Below, piece by piece: positions 17,859-26,152 of a DNA stretch of 64,000 nucleotides. The notes beneath the pieces were generated by a model. The model made no database searches and had not been told where the DNA came from. It saw nothing but the letters and a program-made list of their open reading frames with translations. This DNA comes from Tsukamurella spumae (GTDB lineage: Bacteria > Actinomycetota > Actinomycetes > Mycobacteriales > Mycobacteriaceae), in the NCBI RefSeq assembly GCF_012396015.1, contig NZ_JAAXOQ010000005.1, positions 62,001-126,000 on the forward strand. The letters are read 5' to 3'. A program made the translations under genes and the position numbers. The stretch's first letter is position 1; the number at the start of each line of letters is the position of its first letter.

Positions 17859-18536
17859 GTGGAGATTCCGAGAGTACTGCTCGCCCCGGCACGTGTGGGG
17901 CTCGCCGCCGCGGGGCTCGGCCTCGCCGCGGCGGAGACCTCCGTCGCGGTGGCGCGCGACGTGATCGGGATGGCCGCGGACCGGCTCGATCCCGAGTCCG
18001 CGGGCGATGTCCGGCACGAGAACCTGATCACCGCCGCGCAGCGGGTGCCGTTCATCGTGCACCGGGTGTCCGACCTGCTCAGCGACGGCGGCGCGATCGA
18101 TCGGGTCATCGGCCCCGGTGGCGCCGCCGACAAGGTGGCCGACCTGTTCGACGAGGGCGGCTCCGTGGAGCGGGTGATCCGGCCGGACGGCCCGCTCGAC
18201 CGCGCCACTCGCGAGGGCGGCATCGTCGAGGCGTTCACGGCGGAGGACGGCGTGGTCCAGCGCTTGGCGGACATGACCGAGGCGATGAACCGGCTCACGC
18301 CCACCCTCGCGTCCGTGGGCCAGCGCCTCGGCGACATCGAGTCGGTCGTCGGCGCCGCGAACACCGTCGCCGAGCCGGTCACCGACCTGCTCACGAGCCT
18401 GCCGAAGTTCGCGCTCCGCACCGCGAGCGAGGTGGCCCGGGCGGCGCAACAGCCGCGGCAGCCGCGTCCCGCCCGCATCATCGACGCGCCGCCCGCGAGT
18501 CCGACGGTGCTGCCGCCGCCCGAGAATCAGGTGTAG
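17859..18536 (+). CDS. Hypothetical protein with ~10-residue Gly-centred repeats
   Basis: A 225-residue protein, GTG start. Residues ~1-35 are Ala-rich helix. Residues ~76-140 form a degenerate tandem repeat of about ten residues, each unit beginning with a Gly pair or Asp-Gly and carrying a hydrophobic-x-Arg pattern: G-G-A-I-D-R-V-I-G-P, G-G-S-V-E-R-V-I-R-P, D-G-P-L-D-R-A-T-R-E, G-G-I-V-E-A-F-T-A-E, D-G-V-V-Q-R-L. A helical region and a Pro-rich tail ending P-P-P-E-N-Q-V follow. I do not recognise the family. The stop overlaps by 10 bp the inferred original end of the convergent gene. Confidence 0.65.
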   Translation: MEIPRVLLAPARVGLAAAGLGLAAAETSVAVARDVIGMAADRLDPESAGDVRHENLITAAQRVPFIVHRVSDLLSDGGAIDRVIGPGGAADKVADLFDEGGSVERVIRPDGPLDRATREGGIVEAFTAEDGVVQRLADMTEAMNRLTPTLASVGQRLGDIESVVGAANTVAEPVTDLLTSLPKFALRTASEVARAAQQPRQPRPARIIDAPPASPTVLPPPENQV

Positions 18537-19200
18537 GACTTGGCGCAGATGGTGTAGACGGGTCGTCGAAGAAGTAGCTGCGGTCCCACTCGCCGGTGCA
18601 GCGGGCGGAGTCCTTGAGGCCGCCCACCACGGAGATCACGGTGATCGTGCCGGGGGCGCCGCACTGCGCGGCCGCCTTGATCCAGGTGCCCGGGACCGGG
18701 GCGGAGTAGCAGTAGTTCACGTTGAGGTTCGGCGTCAGGCAGTACGCGCGGCCCTTGGTGATCGAGGTCTGCTCCTTCTTGCACGCCTCGCCGACGGGCA
18801 TCACCTGGGTGACCTTGTACGGGGACCCGCCGTCGTCGCAGTTGCCCACCTTGGGGTTCTCGGGCACGTCGTAGAGGCAGTCGTTGATCCGGAAGACCTG
18901 ACCGGTCGCGTCGATCGTCGCCGAGGTAGCGCCCTTGCCCGGCTCGTCGCCCTTGGAGTCGCTGAGGAGGGCGAGTGCGACCACCGCGGCCGCGACGGCG
19001 ACGATCGCTGCGATCGCGACGATGCCGACGATCAGGTTACGGCCCGGGGAGGGCTTACGGGGCGGCTGCGGCGGCGGCCCGCCGGGGACGGGGCCGGGCG
19101 CCGCTGGGCCGCGGGGCGGGGTGGGCAGCGGAAGCGCCTGCGAATACGCCTGACCCGGCTCCTGCGGGTAGTACCCGCCGTGCGGGCCGGGGCCTGTCAT
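18478..19200 (-). CDS. Cys-rich single-pass membrane protein with an apparent C-terminal frameshift
   Basis: As read, 240 residues: a Pro/Gly/Tyr-rich cytoplasmic N-terminus (~50 aa), one transmembrane helix (about 54-80), and an extracytoplasmic domain with many Cys (N-D-C-L-Y-D-V, G-N-C-D-D-G, E-A-C-K-K-E, A-Y-C-L-T-P, N-Y-C-Y-S, A-Q-C-G, A-R-C-T-G). After S-Y-F-F-D-D-P the frame runs into low-complexity sequence. Restoring one base near 18559 gives the compact ending D-D-P-V-Y-T-I-C-A-K-S-Y-T with a stop at 18527, adding an eleventh-hour Cys that looks like a disulphide partner. A real frameshift or a base-call error is likely. The start ATG overlaps the HhH-GPD stop (ATGA), so the two are translationally coupled. 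Function unknown. Confidence 0.7.
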   Translation of the reverse strand: MTGPGPHGGYYPQEPGQAYSQALPLPTPPRGPAAPGPVPGGPPPQPPRKPSPGRNLIVGIVAIAAIVAVAAAVVALALLSDSKGDEPGKGATSATIDATGQVFRINDCLYDVPENPKVGNCDDGGSPYKVTQVMPVGEACKKEQTSITKGRAYCLTPNLNVNYCYSAPVPGTWIKAAAQCGAPGTITVISVVGGLKDSARCTGEWDRSYFFDDPSTPSAPSPTPDSRAAAAPSDSRAARR

Positions 19201-19772
19201 GCGCCCACCTTCTTCGCGGCCGCCTTCATCTCCTTCTTATGGGCGCGGACCTTCTGCAGCGACTCGCCGTCGACCACGTCCGCGACGGAGCGGAACCCGG
19301 CCCTGCCGTAGTCGCCGACCGCCGTCGCCCAGCCGCGGGGCTTCACGCCGAGCTGCTTGCCGACGAGCGCCGCGAAGATCTTCGCCTTCTGGGCGCCGAA
19401 CCCGGGCAGGGCCTCGATCCGTGCGACCAGGTCGGCGCCGGACGTCGCCTCGGTCCAGATGCGCTCGGCGTGCCCGTCGTACTCGTCGACGACGATCCGG
19501 GCGAGCGCTTGCAGGCGGGCCGCCATGGCGCGCCCGTAGCGGTGGATGGCGGGCGGGGTGGTGCACAGTTCCTCGAACCGCACCGGATCCGCGACCGCGA
19601 TGTCGCGGGGGTCGATGCTCCCGAACCGCTCGAGGACCTTCCAGGGACCCGCGAACGCCCGCTCCATGGGGAACTGCTGATCGAGCAGCATGCCTGCGAG
19701 CAGCGCGAACGGGTGCTCGGAGAGCACCGCGTCCGACTCGGGTTCCCCCGTGATGTGCAACGTGACCGCCAT
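19197..19772 (-). CDS. HhH-GPD-type base-excision DNA repair protein
   Basis: A 191-residue protein from ATG 19772 (GTG 19781 would add three residues). It has the helix-hairpin-helix pattern L-P-G-F-G-A-Q-K-A-K (about residues 123-132) found in endonuclease III/AlkA-type glycosylases, and an N-terminal helical block with L-L-D-Q-Q-F-P-M-E-R-A. It is shorter than Nth (about 210-245 aa) and shows no Fe-S cluster Cys motif. The actinobacterial members are annotated only as HhH-GPD-type; the lesion is unknown. It is followed, with a 4-bp overlap, by the Cys-rich membrane protein gene, an odd functional pairing. Confidence 0.75.
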   Translation of the reverse strand: MAVTLHITGEPESDAVLSEHPFALLAGMLLDQQFPMERAFAGPWKVLERFGSIDPRDIAVADPVRFEELCTTPPAIHRYGRAMAARLQALARIVVDEYDGHAERIWTEATSGADLVARIEALPGFGAQKAKIFAALVGKQLGVKPRGWATAVGDYGRAGFRSVADVVDGESLQKVRAHKKEMKAAAKKVGA

Positions 19773-19872
19773 GGCCGTCACTTTACTTCAGCCGTGCCTT
19801 CCAGGACCGGGAGCAACGCGGCGGTTAGGGTTGGTTCGACGGTCAATGGCGAGCGGAATCGAGGAGAAGCGA

Positions 19873-20664
19873 ATGTCGAACATCGACTACGAGGTGCGCG
19901 ACGAGGTCGCCTACGTGCGAATCAACCGTCCGGACAAGCACAACGGCCTCACCTTGGACATGCTCGACGACCTGGCACGGGCCGCGGACCGCGCGAAGAA
20001 CGACCACTCGCTGCGCGCGGTGATCGTCTCGGGCGAGGGCAGCTCGTTCAGCTCCGGCCTCGACTTCGCCTCGGCGGGCAAGGAGCAGCGCCGCCTGTTC
20101 ATGAACTTCGTACCGAAGCGGATCTCGGCCGCGAACAGCTTCCAGGCCGCCGCGTGGGCCTGGCGCAGCGTGCCCGCGCCGGTGATCGCCGTGGTCAACG
20201 GACACTGCTACGGCGGCGGCCTGCAGATCGCGCTCGGCGCGGACTTCCGCTACGCCTCCACCGAGGCCGATTTCTCGATCCTCGAGGCGAAGTGGGGCCT
20301 GATCCCCGACATGTCGATCTCCGCGTCGATCGCCCAGCTCACGACCATCGATGTCGCGAAGCGCCTGACGATGACCGGCGAGATGTTCACCGCCAAGCAG
20401 GCACTGGAGTGGGGCCTGGTCACCGGCGTCTCCGCCGACCCGATGAAGGACGCCCTCGAGCTGGTCAGCAAGCTCAAGGAGCGCTCGCCCGATGCGGTGG
20501 CCGCGTCGAAGGCCCTGTTCGAGAACACCTGGTACAGCGGCTCGCGCCTGTCCTTCCCCGTCGAGCAGGCGCTCCAGCTGGGCCTGTTGCGGGGCCGCAA
20601 CCACACCATCGCGCGCACCGCGGCGATGAACAAGGAGAAGCCCACCTTCATCGAGCGGCAGTAG
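19873..20664 (+). CDS. Enoyl-CoA hydratase/isomerase (crotonase) family protein
   Basis: A 263-residue cytosolic crotonase-fold enzyme acting on acyl-CoA thioesters, probably in fatty-acid or related catabolism. The CoA/oxyanion segments are visible: S-S-G-L-D-F (about residue 63) and N-G-H-C-Y-G-G-G-L-Q-I-A-L-G-A-D (about 113-128). At the positions of the usual catalytic Glu pair the sequence reads S-I-L-E-A-K-W-G-L-I-P-D, closer to isomerase/other crotonases than to classical hydratase, so the exact reaction is open. The ATG at 19873 has GAGGAGAAG upstream. Confidence 0.85.
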   Translation: MSNIDYEVRDEVAYVRINRPDKHNGLTLDMLDDLARAADRAKNDHSLRAVIVSGEGSSFSSGLDFASAGKEQRRLFMNFVPKRISAANSFQAAAWAWRSVPAPVIAVVNGHCYGGGLQIALGADFRYASTEADFSILEAKWGLIPDMSISASIAQLTTIDVAKRLTMTGEMFTAKQALEWGLVTGVSADPMKDALELVSKLKERSPDAVAASKALFENTWYSGSRLSFPVEQALQLGLLRGRNHTIARTAAMNKEKPTFIERQ

Positions 20665-20687
20665 CCGGGCCCCGCCGTCCGGCCCCG

Positions 20688-21365
20688 TCAGCCGCCGGGC
20701 GTCACGACGCCGTTGTCGAACGCGAAGACGATCGCCTCGGCCCGGTTGCGCACGCCGAGCTTGGTGAAGATCGATCCGATGTGGCTCTTCACGGTCACGA
20801 TGGAGATCACCAGCTCGGCGGCGATGTCGTCGTTCGACAGTCCGCGCCCGACGAGGGCGAGCACGTCGATCTCCCGGGAGGTCAGCCCGGTGCTCGCCGG
20901 GCCCGCCGGTGCCGCGCTCGCCGCCGGTGCCGCGCGGTAGGTCTCGAGCACGCGGCCGGTCACCGCGGGGTCGAGGACGGCCTCGCCCGCCGCGACCAGC
21001 CGCACGGCGCGGATCAGTTCCTCGGCTGGTGAGTCCTTGAGCACGAAGCCCGACGCGCCGGCGCGCAGCGCCTCGGACAGCAGGTCGTCGTCGCGGAACG
21101 TGGTGAGAACGAGAACCGGTGGGGCGCCGGTCTTCCCGGTGAGGCGCCGGGTGGCCTCCATGCCGCTCATCCGCTTCATCCGCAGGTCCATCAGCACCAC
21201 GTCGGGCGCCGACTCGGCGACCGCGCGGGCCACCTCGTCGCCGTCGGAGCACTCGGCCACGACCTCGAAGCCGTCGCGCCGGCGCAGGATCCGGCGGAGC
21301 CCGAGGCGCACCAGGTCCTGATCGTCGACCAGCAGCAGTCGGATCGGCGGGTCGGTCACGGCCAT
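20688..21365 (-). CDS. NarL/LuxR-family two-component response regulator
   Basis: A 225-residue regulator. The receiver domain (residues 1-125) has the acidic pair Asp14/Asp15, phospho-acceptor Asp60 in V-V-L-M-D-L-R and Lys in F-V-L-K-D-S. After an Ala/Pro linker, the LuxR helix-turn-helix runs from L-T-S-R-E-I-D-V-L-A-L-V-G-R-G to H-I-G-S-I-F-T-K-L-G. ATG 21365 is the natural start (M-A-V-T-D-P-P-I-R). It overlaps the end of the sensor kinase gene by 10 bp, so the two are one operon and a cognate pair. Confidence 0.92.
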   Translation of the reverse strand: MAVTDPPIRLLLVDDQDLVRLGLRRILRRRDGFEVVAECSDGDEVARAVAESAPDVVLMDLRMKRMSGMEATRRLTGKTGAPPVLVLTTFRDDDLLSEALRAGASGFVLKDSPAEELIRAVRLVAAGEAVLDPAVTGRVLETYRAAPAASAAPAGPASTGLTSREIDVLALVGRGLSNDDIAAELVISIVTVKSHIGSIFTKLGVRNRAEAIVFAFDNGVVTPGG

Positions 21366-22558
21366 GACGGGGGCTCCTTGCGGACGGTCGAGCTCGGGTG
21401 GGTGACCGGGAATCGCGCGTCCACCAGCCAGGTCCCGTCGACGGGGCCCGTCGTCAGTGTGCCGCCCGCGCTCTCGACGCGCGCCCGCATGCCGTCGAGG
21501 CCCGTCCCGCCCGGGGCGCGGCGGGCACCGTCGGGCACGGGACACGCGACCCGGACGGTCAGCCCGTGCCGCTCCCGGGCCTCGACGGTGACCACGACCC
21601 GTGCGCCCGGCGCGTGCTTGACGGCGTTGGCGAGGGACTCCTGGACCACGCGGAAGGCGGCGAGACCGGAGGTACCGGTGAGCGCCGTCGGCGCGGTCCG
21701 CTGGTCCAGTGCCACGGCGAGACCGGCGCGCTCGAACGACGCGACCAGTTCGGGGATGTCGGACAGGCCGGGCTGCGCGGATCCGGGCCCGTCGATGCGC
21801 AGCAGCTCGATGGTGTTGCGGATGTCCTTCATCGCGGTGCGGCCCTGGGTCTCGGCGTCCTGGAGGGCCTCGACGGCCTCGGCCCGGTCGTCGTCGGATT
21901 CGAGCGCGCGCCGGGCGGCGGTCACGTTGAGCAGCACGACGGCGAGCGAGTGCGCCACCACGTCGTGGACCTCCGCGGCGATGGCGGCGCGATCGAGTGC
22001 GGTGCGCGCCGCCTGTGCGCGGCGCTCGGCGCGCAGCAGCAGGAGCTGGTTCTGCATCAGCAGGCCGACCGCGGCGCCGAAGCACACCGTCAGCACGATG
22101 AGCCAGGCCTGGTGGATCGCGCCGAGCACACCGGCACCGATCACGACGGCGAGGTACACGGCCAGGTGGACCGCTGCCACCCGCACCGTGCAGACCGCCG
22201 CGACCTGGGTGATGCCGAGGATCAGCATGAGCGGCACCACGTCGAAGGTCGCGGGCACGCACCAGAACAGCACCGCTGTGCTCAGGGTGGCCACCGTGTG
22301 CGCGGTGATCGACACGGAGCGGGCGTTCACCAGGCTCGCGACGAGGTGCACCAGCGACAGGGCGATCGCGGCCCCCAGCCACACCCACTGCATGCCCACC
22401 GGTCCGGCGAGGACGCGCGGGGTGACGGCGCCGATCACCAGCAGCACCATCGCGGCCTCGGTGATCGTCATGTAGTACGGCGGGTACTCGTAGCCCAGCT
22501 GCGCGAGTACACGCCGGTACCGCGCCTCGAGCCACCGCAGAGCGCGCATGGCTTGCAT
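21356..22558 (-). CDS. HisKA_3-type sensor histidine kinase
   Basis: A 400-residue membrane kinase. About six hydrophobic segments occupy residues 30-160, with no large extracytoplasmic loop, so the signal may be sensed in or near the membrane. The dimerisation helix carries the phospho-His in A-A-E-V-H-D-V-V-A-H-S-L (near residue 198). The ATPase domain has the N-box A-N-A-V-K-H-A-P-G and the G-box G-G-T-G-L-D-G-M-R-A-R. ATGs at 22549, 22558 and 22585 are all possible starts; 22558 is a compromise. It is transcribed with the response regulator and diverges from the small membrane protein/P450 pair. Confidence 0.88.
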   Translation of the reverse strand: MQAMRALRWLEARYRRVLAQLGYEYPPYYMTITEAAMVLLVIGAVTPRVLAGPVGMQWVWLGAAIALSLVHLVASLVNARSVSITAHTVATLSTAVLFWCVPATFDVVPLMLILGITQVAAVCTVRVAAVHLAVYLAVVIGAGVLGAIHQAWLIVLTVCFGAAVGLLMQNQLLLLRAERRAQAARTALDRAAIAAEVHDVVAHSLAVVLLNVTAARRALESDDDRAEAVEALQDAETQGRTAMKDIRNTIELLRIDGPGSAQPGLSDIPELVASFERAGLAVALDQRTAPTALTGTSGLAAFRVVQESLANAVKHAPGARVVVTVEARERHGLTVRVACPVPDGARRAPGGTGLDGMRARVESAGGTLTTGPVDGTWLVDARFPVTHPSSTVRKEPPSWP

Positions 22559-22585
22559 CGTAGCCGCGCGGGCGGCCCGGTTCAT

Positions 22586-22623
22586 CCGCCCGGGGGCGGA
22601 TCCGAGGCTCCGCCCCCGGGTGG
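22586..22623. repeat. Large GC inverted repeat in the divergent kinase/P450 promoter region
   Basis: Arms CCGCCCGGGGGCGGA (22586-22600) and TCCGCCCCCGGGTGG (22609-22623) are complementary at 14 of 15 positions with an 8-nt loop. The repeat lies between the kinase start and the small ORF at 22725. It could be an operator dyad for the response regulator or a 5'-leader hairpin; the sequence alone cannot separate these. Confidence 0.5.
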
Positions 22624-22724
22624 GGCCGCGAATCCGACCTGAGCACGCTGACCTGCTTCGATGCGATCGATAGCGTCGAAGACGACTCGGGACACCCACC
22701 GGGCACGGGAGAAGGAGCAGGACC

Positions 22725-22877
22725 ATGATCACTGTTGGAGTCGTCACCGCGTTCGTCCTCGCGATCGCAGTTCTCACCCACGACCGCGACGGCCTCGACT
22801 TCGGCGCGCGCGAGGTCCACCGCGCGGTCGCCGAGCGCGACCGCCGGACCGGGCCGCTGGGCACCGTCGTCCCCTGA
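22725..22877 (+). CDS. Small membrane protein (50 aa)
   Basis: A 50-residue open frame with an excellent ribosome site (GAAGGAGCAGG) 3-10 bp before ATG. It starts M-I-T-V-G-V-V-T-A-F-V-L-A-I-A-V-L, one short hydrophobic helix, then a charged tail rich in Arg/Asp/Glu ending G-T-V-V-P. I know no family. It lies in the leader of the P450 gene (58 bp upstream) and opposite the two-component system, so it may be co-transcribed with the P450. Confidence 0.55.
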   Translation: MITVGVVTAFVLAIAVLTHDRDGLDFGAREVHRAVAERDRRTGPLGTVVP

Positions 22878-22935
22878 GCGCCGGCCGCCGCCCGCAGGAG
22901 AGCCCGGGCGTGCACAATCGATGAAGGAGGACGAT

Positions 22936-24426
22936 ATGACCACGATCACACGCGCCGCCCGATCCGGTCTCGGCAGCGGGCTGGCCGGCACCGTCGCGCG
23001 CACCCTGTCGATCCCCGAACCCGCCTGGCATCTCTGCGATCCCGCGCGGCCCGGAATCACGGGCAGGAACTCGGACGACGCCGGTCCGGTGGCCGACGGT
23101 GCCGGGCTGCGTGCGGCGCCGTCGCTGCCGATGGGCCGGGTACGGGCATCGCTGTCGTACACCCTGCGCGAGGGGGACGTGGTCTTCGCCGCGTCGGAGC
23201 GGTACGGGGACGTGTTCCGGTCCGAGTTCGCCGGCGGCCCGGGCCGGATCGTCATGCTGTCCAACCCCGCCCACATCGCGTCGCTGATGTCGCGGCCCGA
23301 CGATGCGCCGTCGGCGACCCGATTCTCCCCGCTGCGGCCGATCGTGGGGCCGGACTCGGTGCTCACGGCGGTGGGGCCGCGGCACAAGCAGCAGCGCGGG
23401 CTGCTGCTGCCGCAGTTCCACGGCCGCGCGGTGGCCGAGTACCAGCAGCGCATCGACGCCGCCACGGCGCGTCGCATCGACGAGTGGCAGCCGGGGGAGC
23501 GGGTGGCGCTGGCCGACATCGGGCAGCAGATCACCCTCGACGTGATCATGTCGGCGGTGTTCGGCATCGACGACGAGGTGGGCGCCACGCCGGCGGAGAG
23601 CGCGGTCCGCTCCTCGATGATCCGGCTGCTGCGCCTCTCGACGCACCCGCTCGCGACCGTGGTGCAGCTGGTCAATGCACGCAGTCCCGAGCCGCGGGGA
23701 TTGTTGAAGCTGGTGCTCCGCCCGCTCGACCGGGCGATCTACGCCGTGATCGCGGAGCGGCGCCGGGAGGGAGCGGACGGGCCGGACGGCGGGGGTCGTT
23801 CCGACATCCTCACGGTGCTCATGGCCGCGCGCGGCGACGACGGTGCGCCGCTGGCCGACAGTGAGATCCGCGACGAGCTGCTCACCCTGGTGCTCGCCGG
23901 GCACGAGACCACGTCGAACTCCGTGGCGTGGACCTTCGAGCGCCTCACCCGCAACCCCGAGGTGTACCGGCGGGCGGTCCTCGCCGCCCACGAGGACGAC
24001 GAGGCCTACCTCGAGGCCGTGATCAACGAGTCGATGCGCAGCCGTCCGGTGGTGCCGATCGTCGCGCGGGAGCTGCTCTCGGACTGGCGGTTCGGCGACT
24101 ACGTCGTGGATCGCGGTGTGGTGGCGCTGATCTCGATCCTGTTGCTGCACCACCGCGAGGAGCTGTACCCGCGACCCCATGCGTTCGACCCGGACCGGTT
24201 CCTGGGGGTCAAGCCCTCACCGCAGAAGCTCATGCCCTTCGGCGGCGGCACCCGGCGCTGCCTCGGCGCGGGCCTGGCGATGGCGGAGCTGCGGGCGGTG
24301 GTCACGCAGATCCTCCTGCGCGTCGACCTCGCGATGACGGACGCCCCGGCCGAGCAGCCGCGGCACCGCAATGTCACCATGATCCCCGCGAACGGGGGCC
24401 TGGTGACGGCGCTGCGCCGCGGCTGA
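22936..24426 (+). CDS. Cytochrome P450 (CYP138/CYP135-like class)
   Basis: A 496-residue soluble haem monooxygenase. The oxygen-activating I-helix A-G-H-E-T-T is near residue 321, the K-helix E-S-M-R near 365, and the haem-Cys loop F-G-G-G-T-R-R-C-L-G near residues 434-443 (Cys about 441). The ~70-residue N-terminal extension before the catalytic core is longer than in many bacterial P450s. ATG 22936 follows GAAGGAGG; an upstream ATG at 22921 overlaps that site. No ferredoxin or reductase gene is adjacent, so electrons must come from elsewhere. Substrate unknown. Confidence 0.9.
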   Translation: MTTITRAARSGLGSGLAGTVARTLSIPEPAWHLCDPARPGITGRNSDDAGPVADGAGLRAAPSLPMGRVRASLSYTLREGDVVFAASERYGDVFRSEFAGGPGRIVMLSNPAHIASLMSRPDDAPSATRFSPLRPIVGPDSVLTAVGPRHKQQRGLLLPQFHGRAVAEYQQRIDAATARRIDEWQPGERVALADIGQQITLDVIMSAVFGIDDEVGATPAESAVRSSMIRLLRLSTHPLATVVQLVNARSPEPRGLLKLVLRPLDRAIYAVIAERRREGADGPDGGGRSDILTVLMAARGDDGAPLADSEIRDELLTLVLAGHETTSNSVAWTFERLTRNPEVYRRAVLAAHEDDEAYLEAVINESMRSRPVVPIVARELLSDWRFGDYVVDRGVVALISILLLHHREELYPRPHAFDPDRFLGVKPSPQKLMPFGGGTRRCLGAGLAMAELRAVVTQILLRVDLAMTDAPAEQPRHRNVTMIPANGGLVTALRRG

Positions 24427-24428
24427 CA

Positions 24429-26129
24429 TCAGGCCCGCGTGCCCCGCTCGTCGCCGAGCCGGACCGGCGCGATGTCGGCGAAGAGATCGCCCGGGCCCGG
24501 GTTCGTCGACGGTGTGCGTCCGCCCAGGTGGTGCACGACGCCCCAGACGGCGTTGAGCGCGGTCTGCAGTGCGCCCTCGGCCCAGCCGGCGGTCCACGAG
24601 ATGTCGTCGCCCGCCAGGAAGAAGCCCCGGTGCCGCGGGGCGAGTTGCTCCTGCATGAAGTGCGTGTAGAGGCGCTCCTGGTACCGGTAGTGGCCCGGCA
24701 GGTTCGCCTTGAACGCGCCCATGAAGTAGCGCTCCGTCTCCCACGACACGGTCTTCGGCGTGGCGATGATGTGACTGCGGATGTCCACGCCCGGATAGAT
24801 CTCGCCGAGCGACTTGAGCATGAGGTCCATCCGCGCGTCCACGTCCAGCGGAAGCACCTTGAGGGAGTCGTCGGACCAGGTGTAGCTCAGGCAGATCACG
24901 CCGGGCCGGTCGGGTCCGTGGTCGAGGAGGTAGGTGCCGCGGCTCATCCGGTCGGTGAGGGTCATCGACATCGTGTCGCGGCCGGTGGCCGGGTCGACGT
25001 CGAGCCAGAACGGGCGGTCGACGAGCGCGAACACCTTGGAGCTGCCCATGTAGTGGGTGCGCTCCACCGCGGTCCAGTGGTCGATGGGCAGCAGGTCGTC
25101 GTCGCAGTCGATGGTGTTGAGCAGCATCCAGGCCTGACCGGTGAAGATCGCCGCGGGGTAGGTGCGGGTCTGCCCGCCCGCGTCGACCAGGGTGTAGCGC
25201 GGCTCGCCGCCGGGCCCTGCGGTGCGCCGGATCTCGGTCACGGCGGGGCGGTGCTCGCCCCCGTTGAGCTCCTTGACCGACCGGGCACCGTCGAAGGCGT
25301 TCTCCCAGAGGTGCTTCGGCAGCCGGTCCGCTCCGCCGACGATGCCGCGGTGGTGGTCGTCCGCGGCGGTGCAGGTGACGCGGAGGATCTCGAGCATCGA
25401 GTTCGGGTAGTCGGTGTCCCACCCGCCGGTGCCGAATCCGACCTGCCCGAACAGCTCCCGGTGCGCGAAGGAGCGGAAGTGCTCGGAGGCGGTGAGGAAG
25501 CCGTAGAAGGTCTGGTCGTCGAGCTCCTCGACGAGGCGCGACCACACGGCCCGGATCCGGGGCACGTCCCGCGCGCGGATCGCGTCCTGCAGCTCCGCGG
25601 CGTCGGCGTAATCGGCGAGCGTCGCGTCCCAGGCCTTCGCCACCTCGGCGAACTCGGGCGGCAGGTCCGCCGCGGTGCGGGCGTAGTGGCTGCGCCCCTT
25701 GAGGTCGATGACGGTGCTGGGCGTCGCCTCCGCGAGCGGGTTCGGGAAGGCCTGCGTCTGCAGTCCCGCGAGGTCCAGGTAGTGCTGCAGCGTGGTCGAC
25801 GAGGGCGGGAAGCGCATCGCGCCCATCTCGGCGACGAGGTCGTCGTCGTAGCCGGGGAAGCGCTCGCTGCGCATCCGTCCGCCGATCCGGTCCGCTTCGT
25901 ACACAACCGGTTTGAGCCCGATCCTAGCCAGCTCGTAGGCGGCGGTGAGCCCGGCGAGGCCGGCGCCGATGACGGCGACCTCGGTCCCCAGCGCCGCGTC
26001 CGGGACACTGCCCAGGCCGTCCGGATGGGTCACCCAGTCGTCGTACGCGAAGGGGAAGTCGGGCCCGAACATGGTCAGGGGTTCGTCCGCAGCGGACGGG
26101 CCGTGGGCGGGCATGGCGGGTTGGGTCAT
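24429..26129 (-). CDS. Flavin amino-acid 2-monooxygenase (arginine 2-monooxygenase candidate; DavB-like)
   Basis: A 566-residue FAD enzyme. The dinucleotide fold is V-A-V-I-G-A-G-L-A-G-L-T (about residues 51-62), followed by V-V-Y-E-A-D-R-I-G-G-R-M-R. The N-terminus F-G-P-D-F-P-F-A-Y-D-D-W, the block F-G-Q-V-G-F-G-T-G-G-W-D-T-D-Y-P-N-S and the C-terminal G-D-D-I-S-W-T-A-G-W closely resemble bacterial lysine 2-monooxygenase (DavB), which makes an amide by oxidative decarboxylation. The neighbouring amide hydrolase and agmatinase-family ureohydrolase point to arginine as substrate: arginine + O2 to 4-guanidinobutyramide + CO2 + water. It is the last gene of a four-gene operon, 23 bp after the hydrolase, with CAGGAG before ATG. 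Confidence 0.82.
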   Translation of the reverse strand: MTQPAMPAHGPSAADEPLTMFGPDFPFAYDDWVTHPDGLGSVPDAALGTEVAVIGAGLAGLTAAYELARIGLKPVVYEADRIGGRMRSERFPGYDDDLVAEMGAMRFPPSSTTLQHYLDLAGLQTQAFPNPLAEATPSTVIDLKGRSHYARTAADLPPEFAEVAKAWDATLADYADAAELQDAIRARDVPRIRAVWSRLVEELDDQTFYGFLTASEHFRSFAHRELFGQVGFGTGGWDTDYPNSMLEILRVTCTAADDHHRGIVGGADRLPKHLWENAFDGARSVKELNGGEHRPAVTEIRRTAGPGGEPRYTLVDAGGQTRTYPAAIFTGQAWMLLNTIDCDDDLLPIDHWTAVERTHYMGSSKVFALVDRPFWLDVDPATGRDTMSMTLTDRMSRGTYLLDHGPDRPGVICLSYTWSDDSLKVLPLDVDARMDLMLKSLGEIYPGVDIRSHIIATPKTVSWETERYFMGAFKANLPGHYRYQERLYTHFMQEQLAPRHRGFFLAGDDISWTAGWAEGALQTALNAVWGVVHHLGGRTPSTNPGPGDLFADIAPVRLGDERGTRA

Positions 26130-26152
26130 GTGGGCTCCTGGGGTGGCGGGGC

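Noticed and set aside
24429-26129. Assignment as lysine 2-monooxygenase (davB)
   Set aside because: Sequence similarity alone would allow it, but the operon has an agmatinase-family ureohydrolase, which the lysine route does not need; arginine is the better fit, with lysine kept as alternative.
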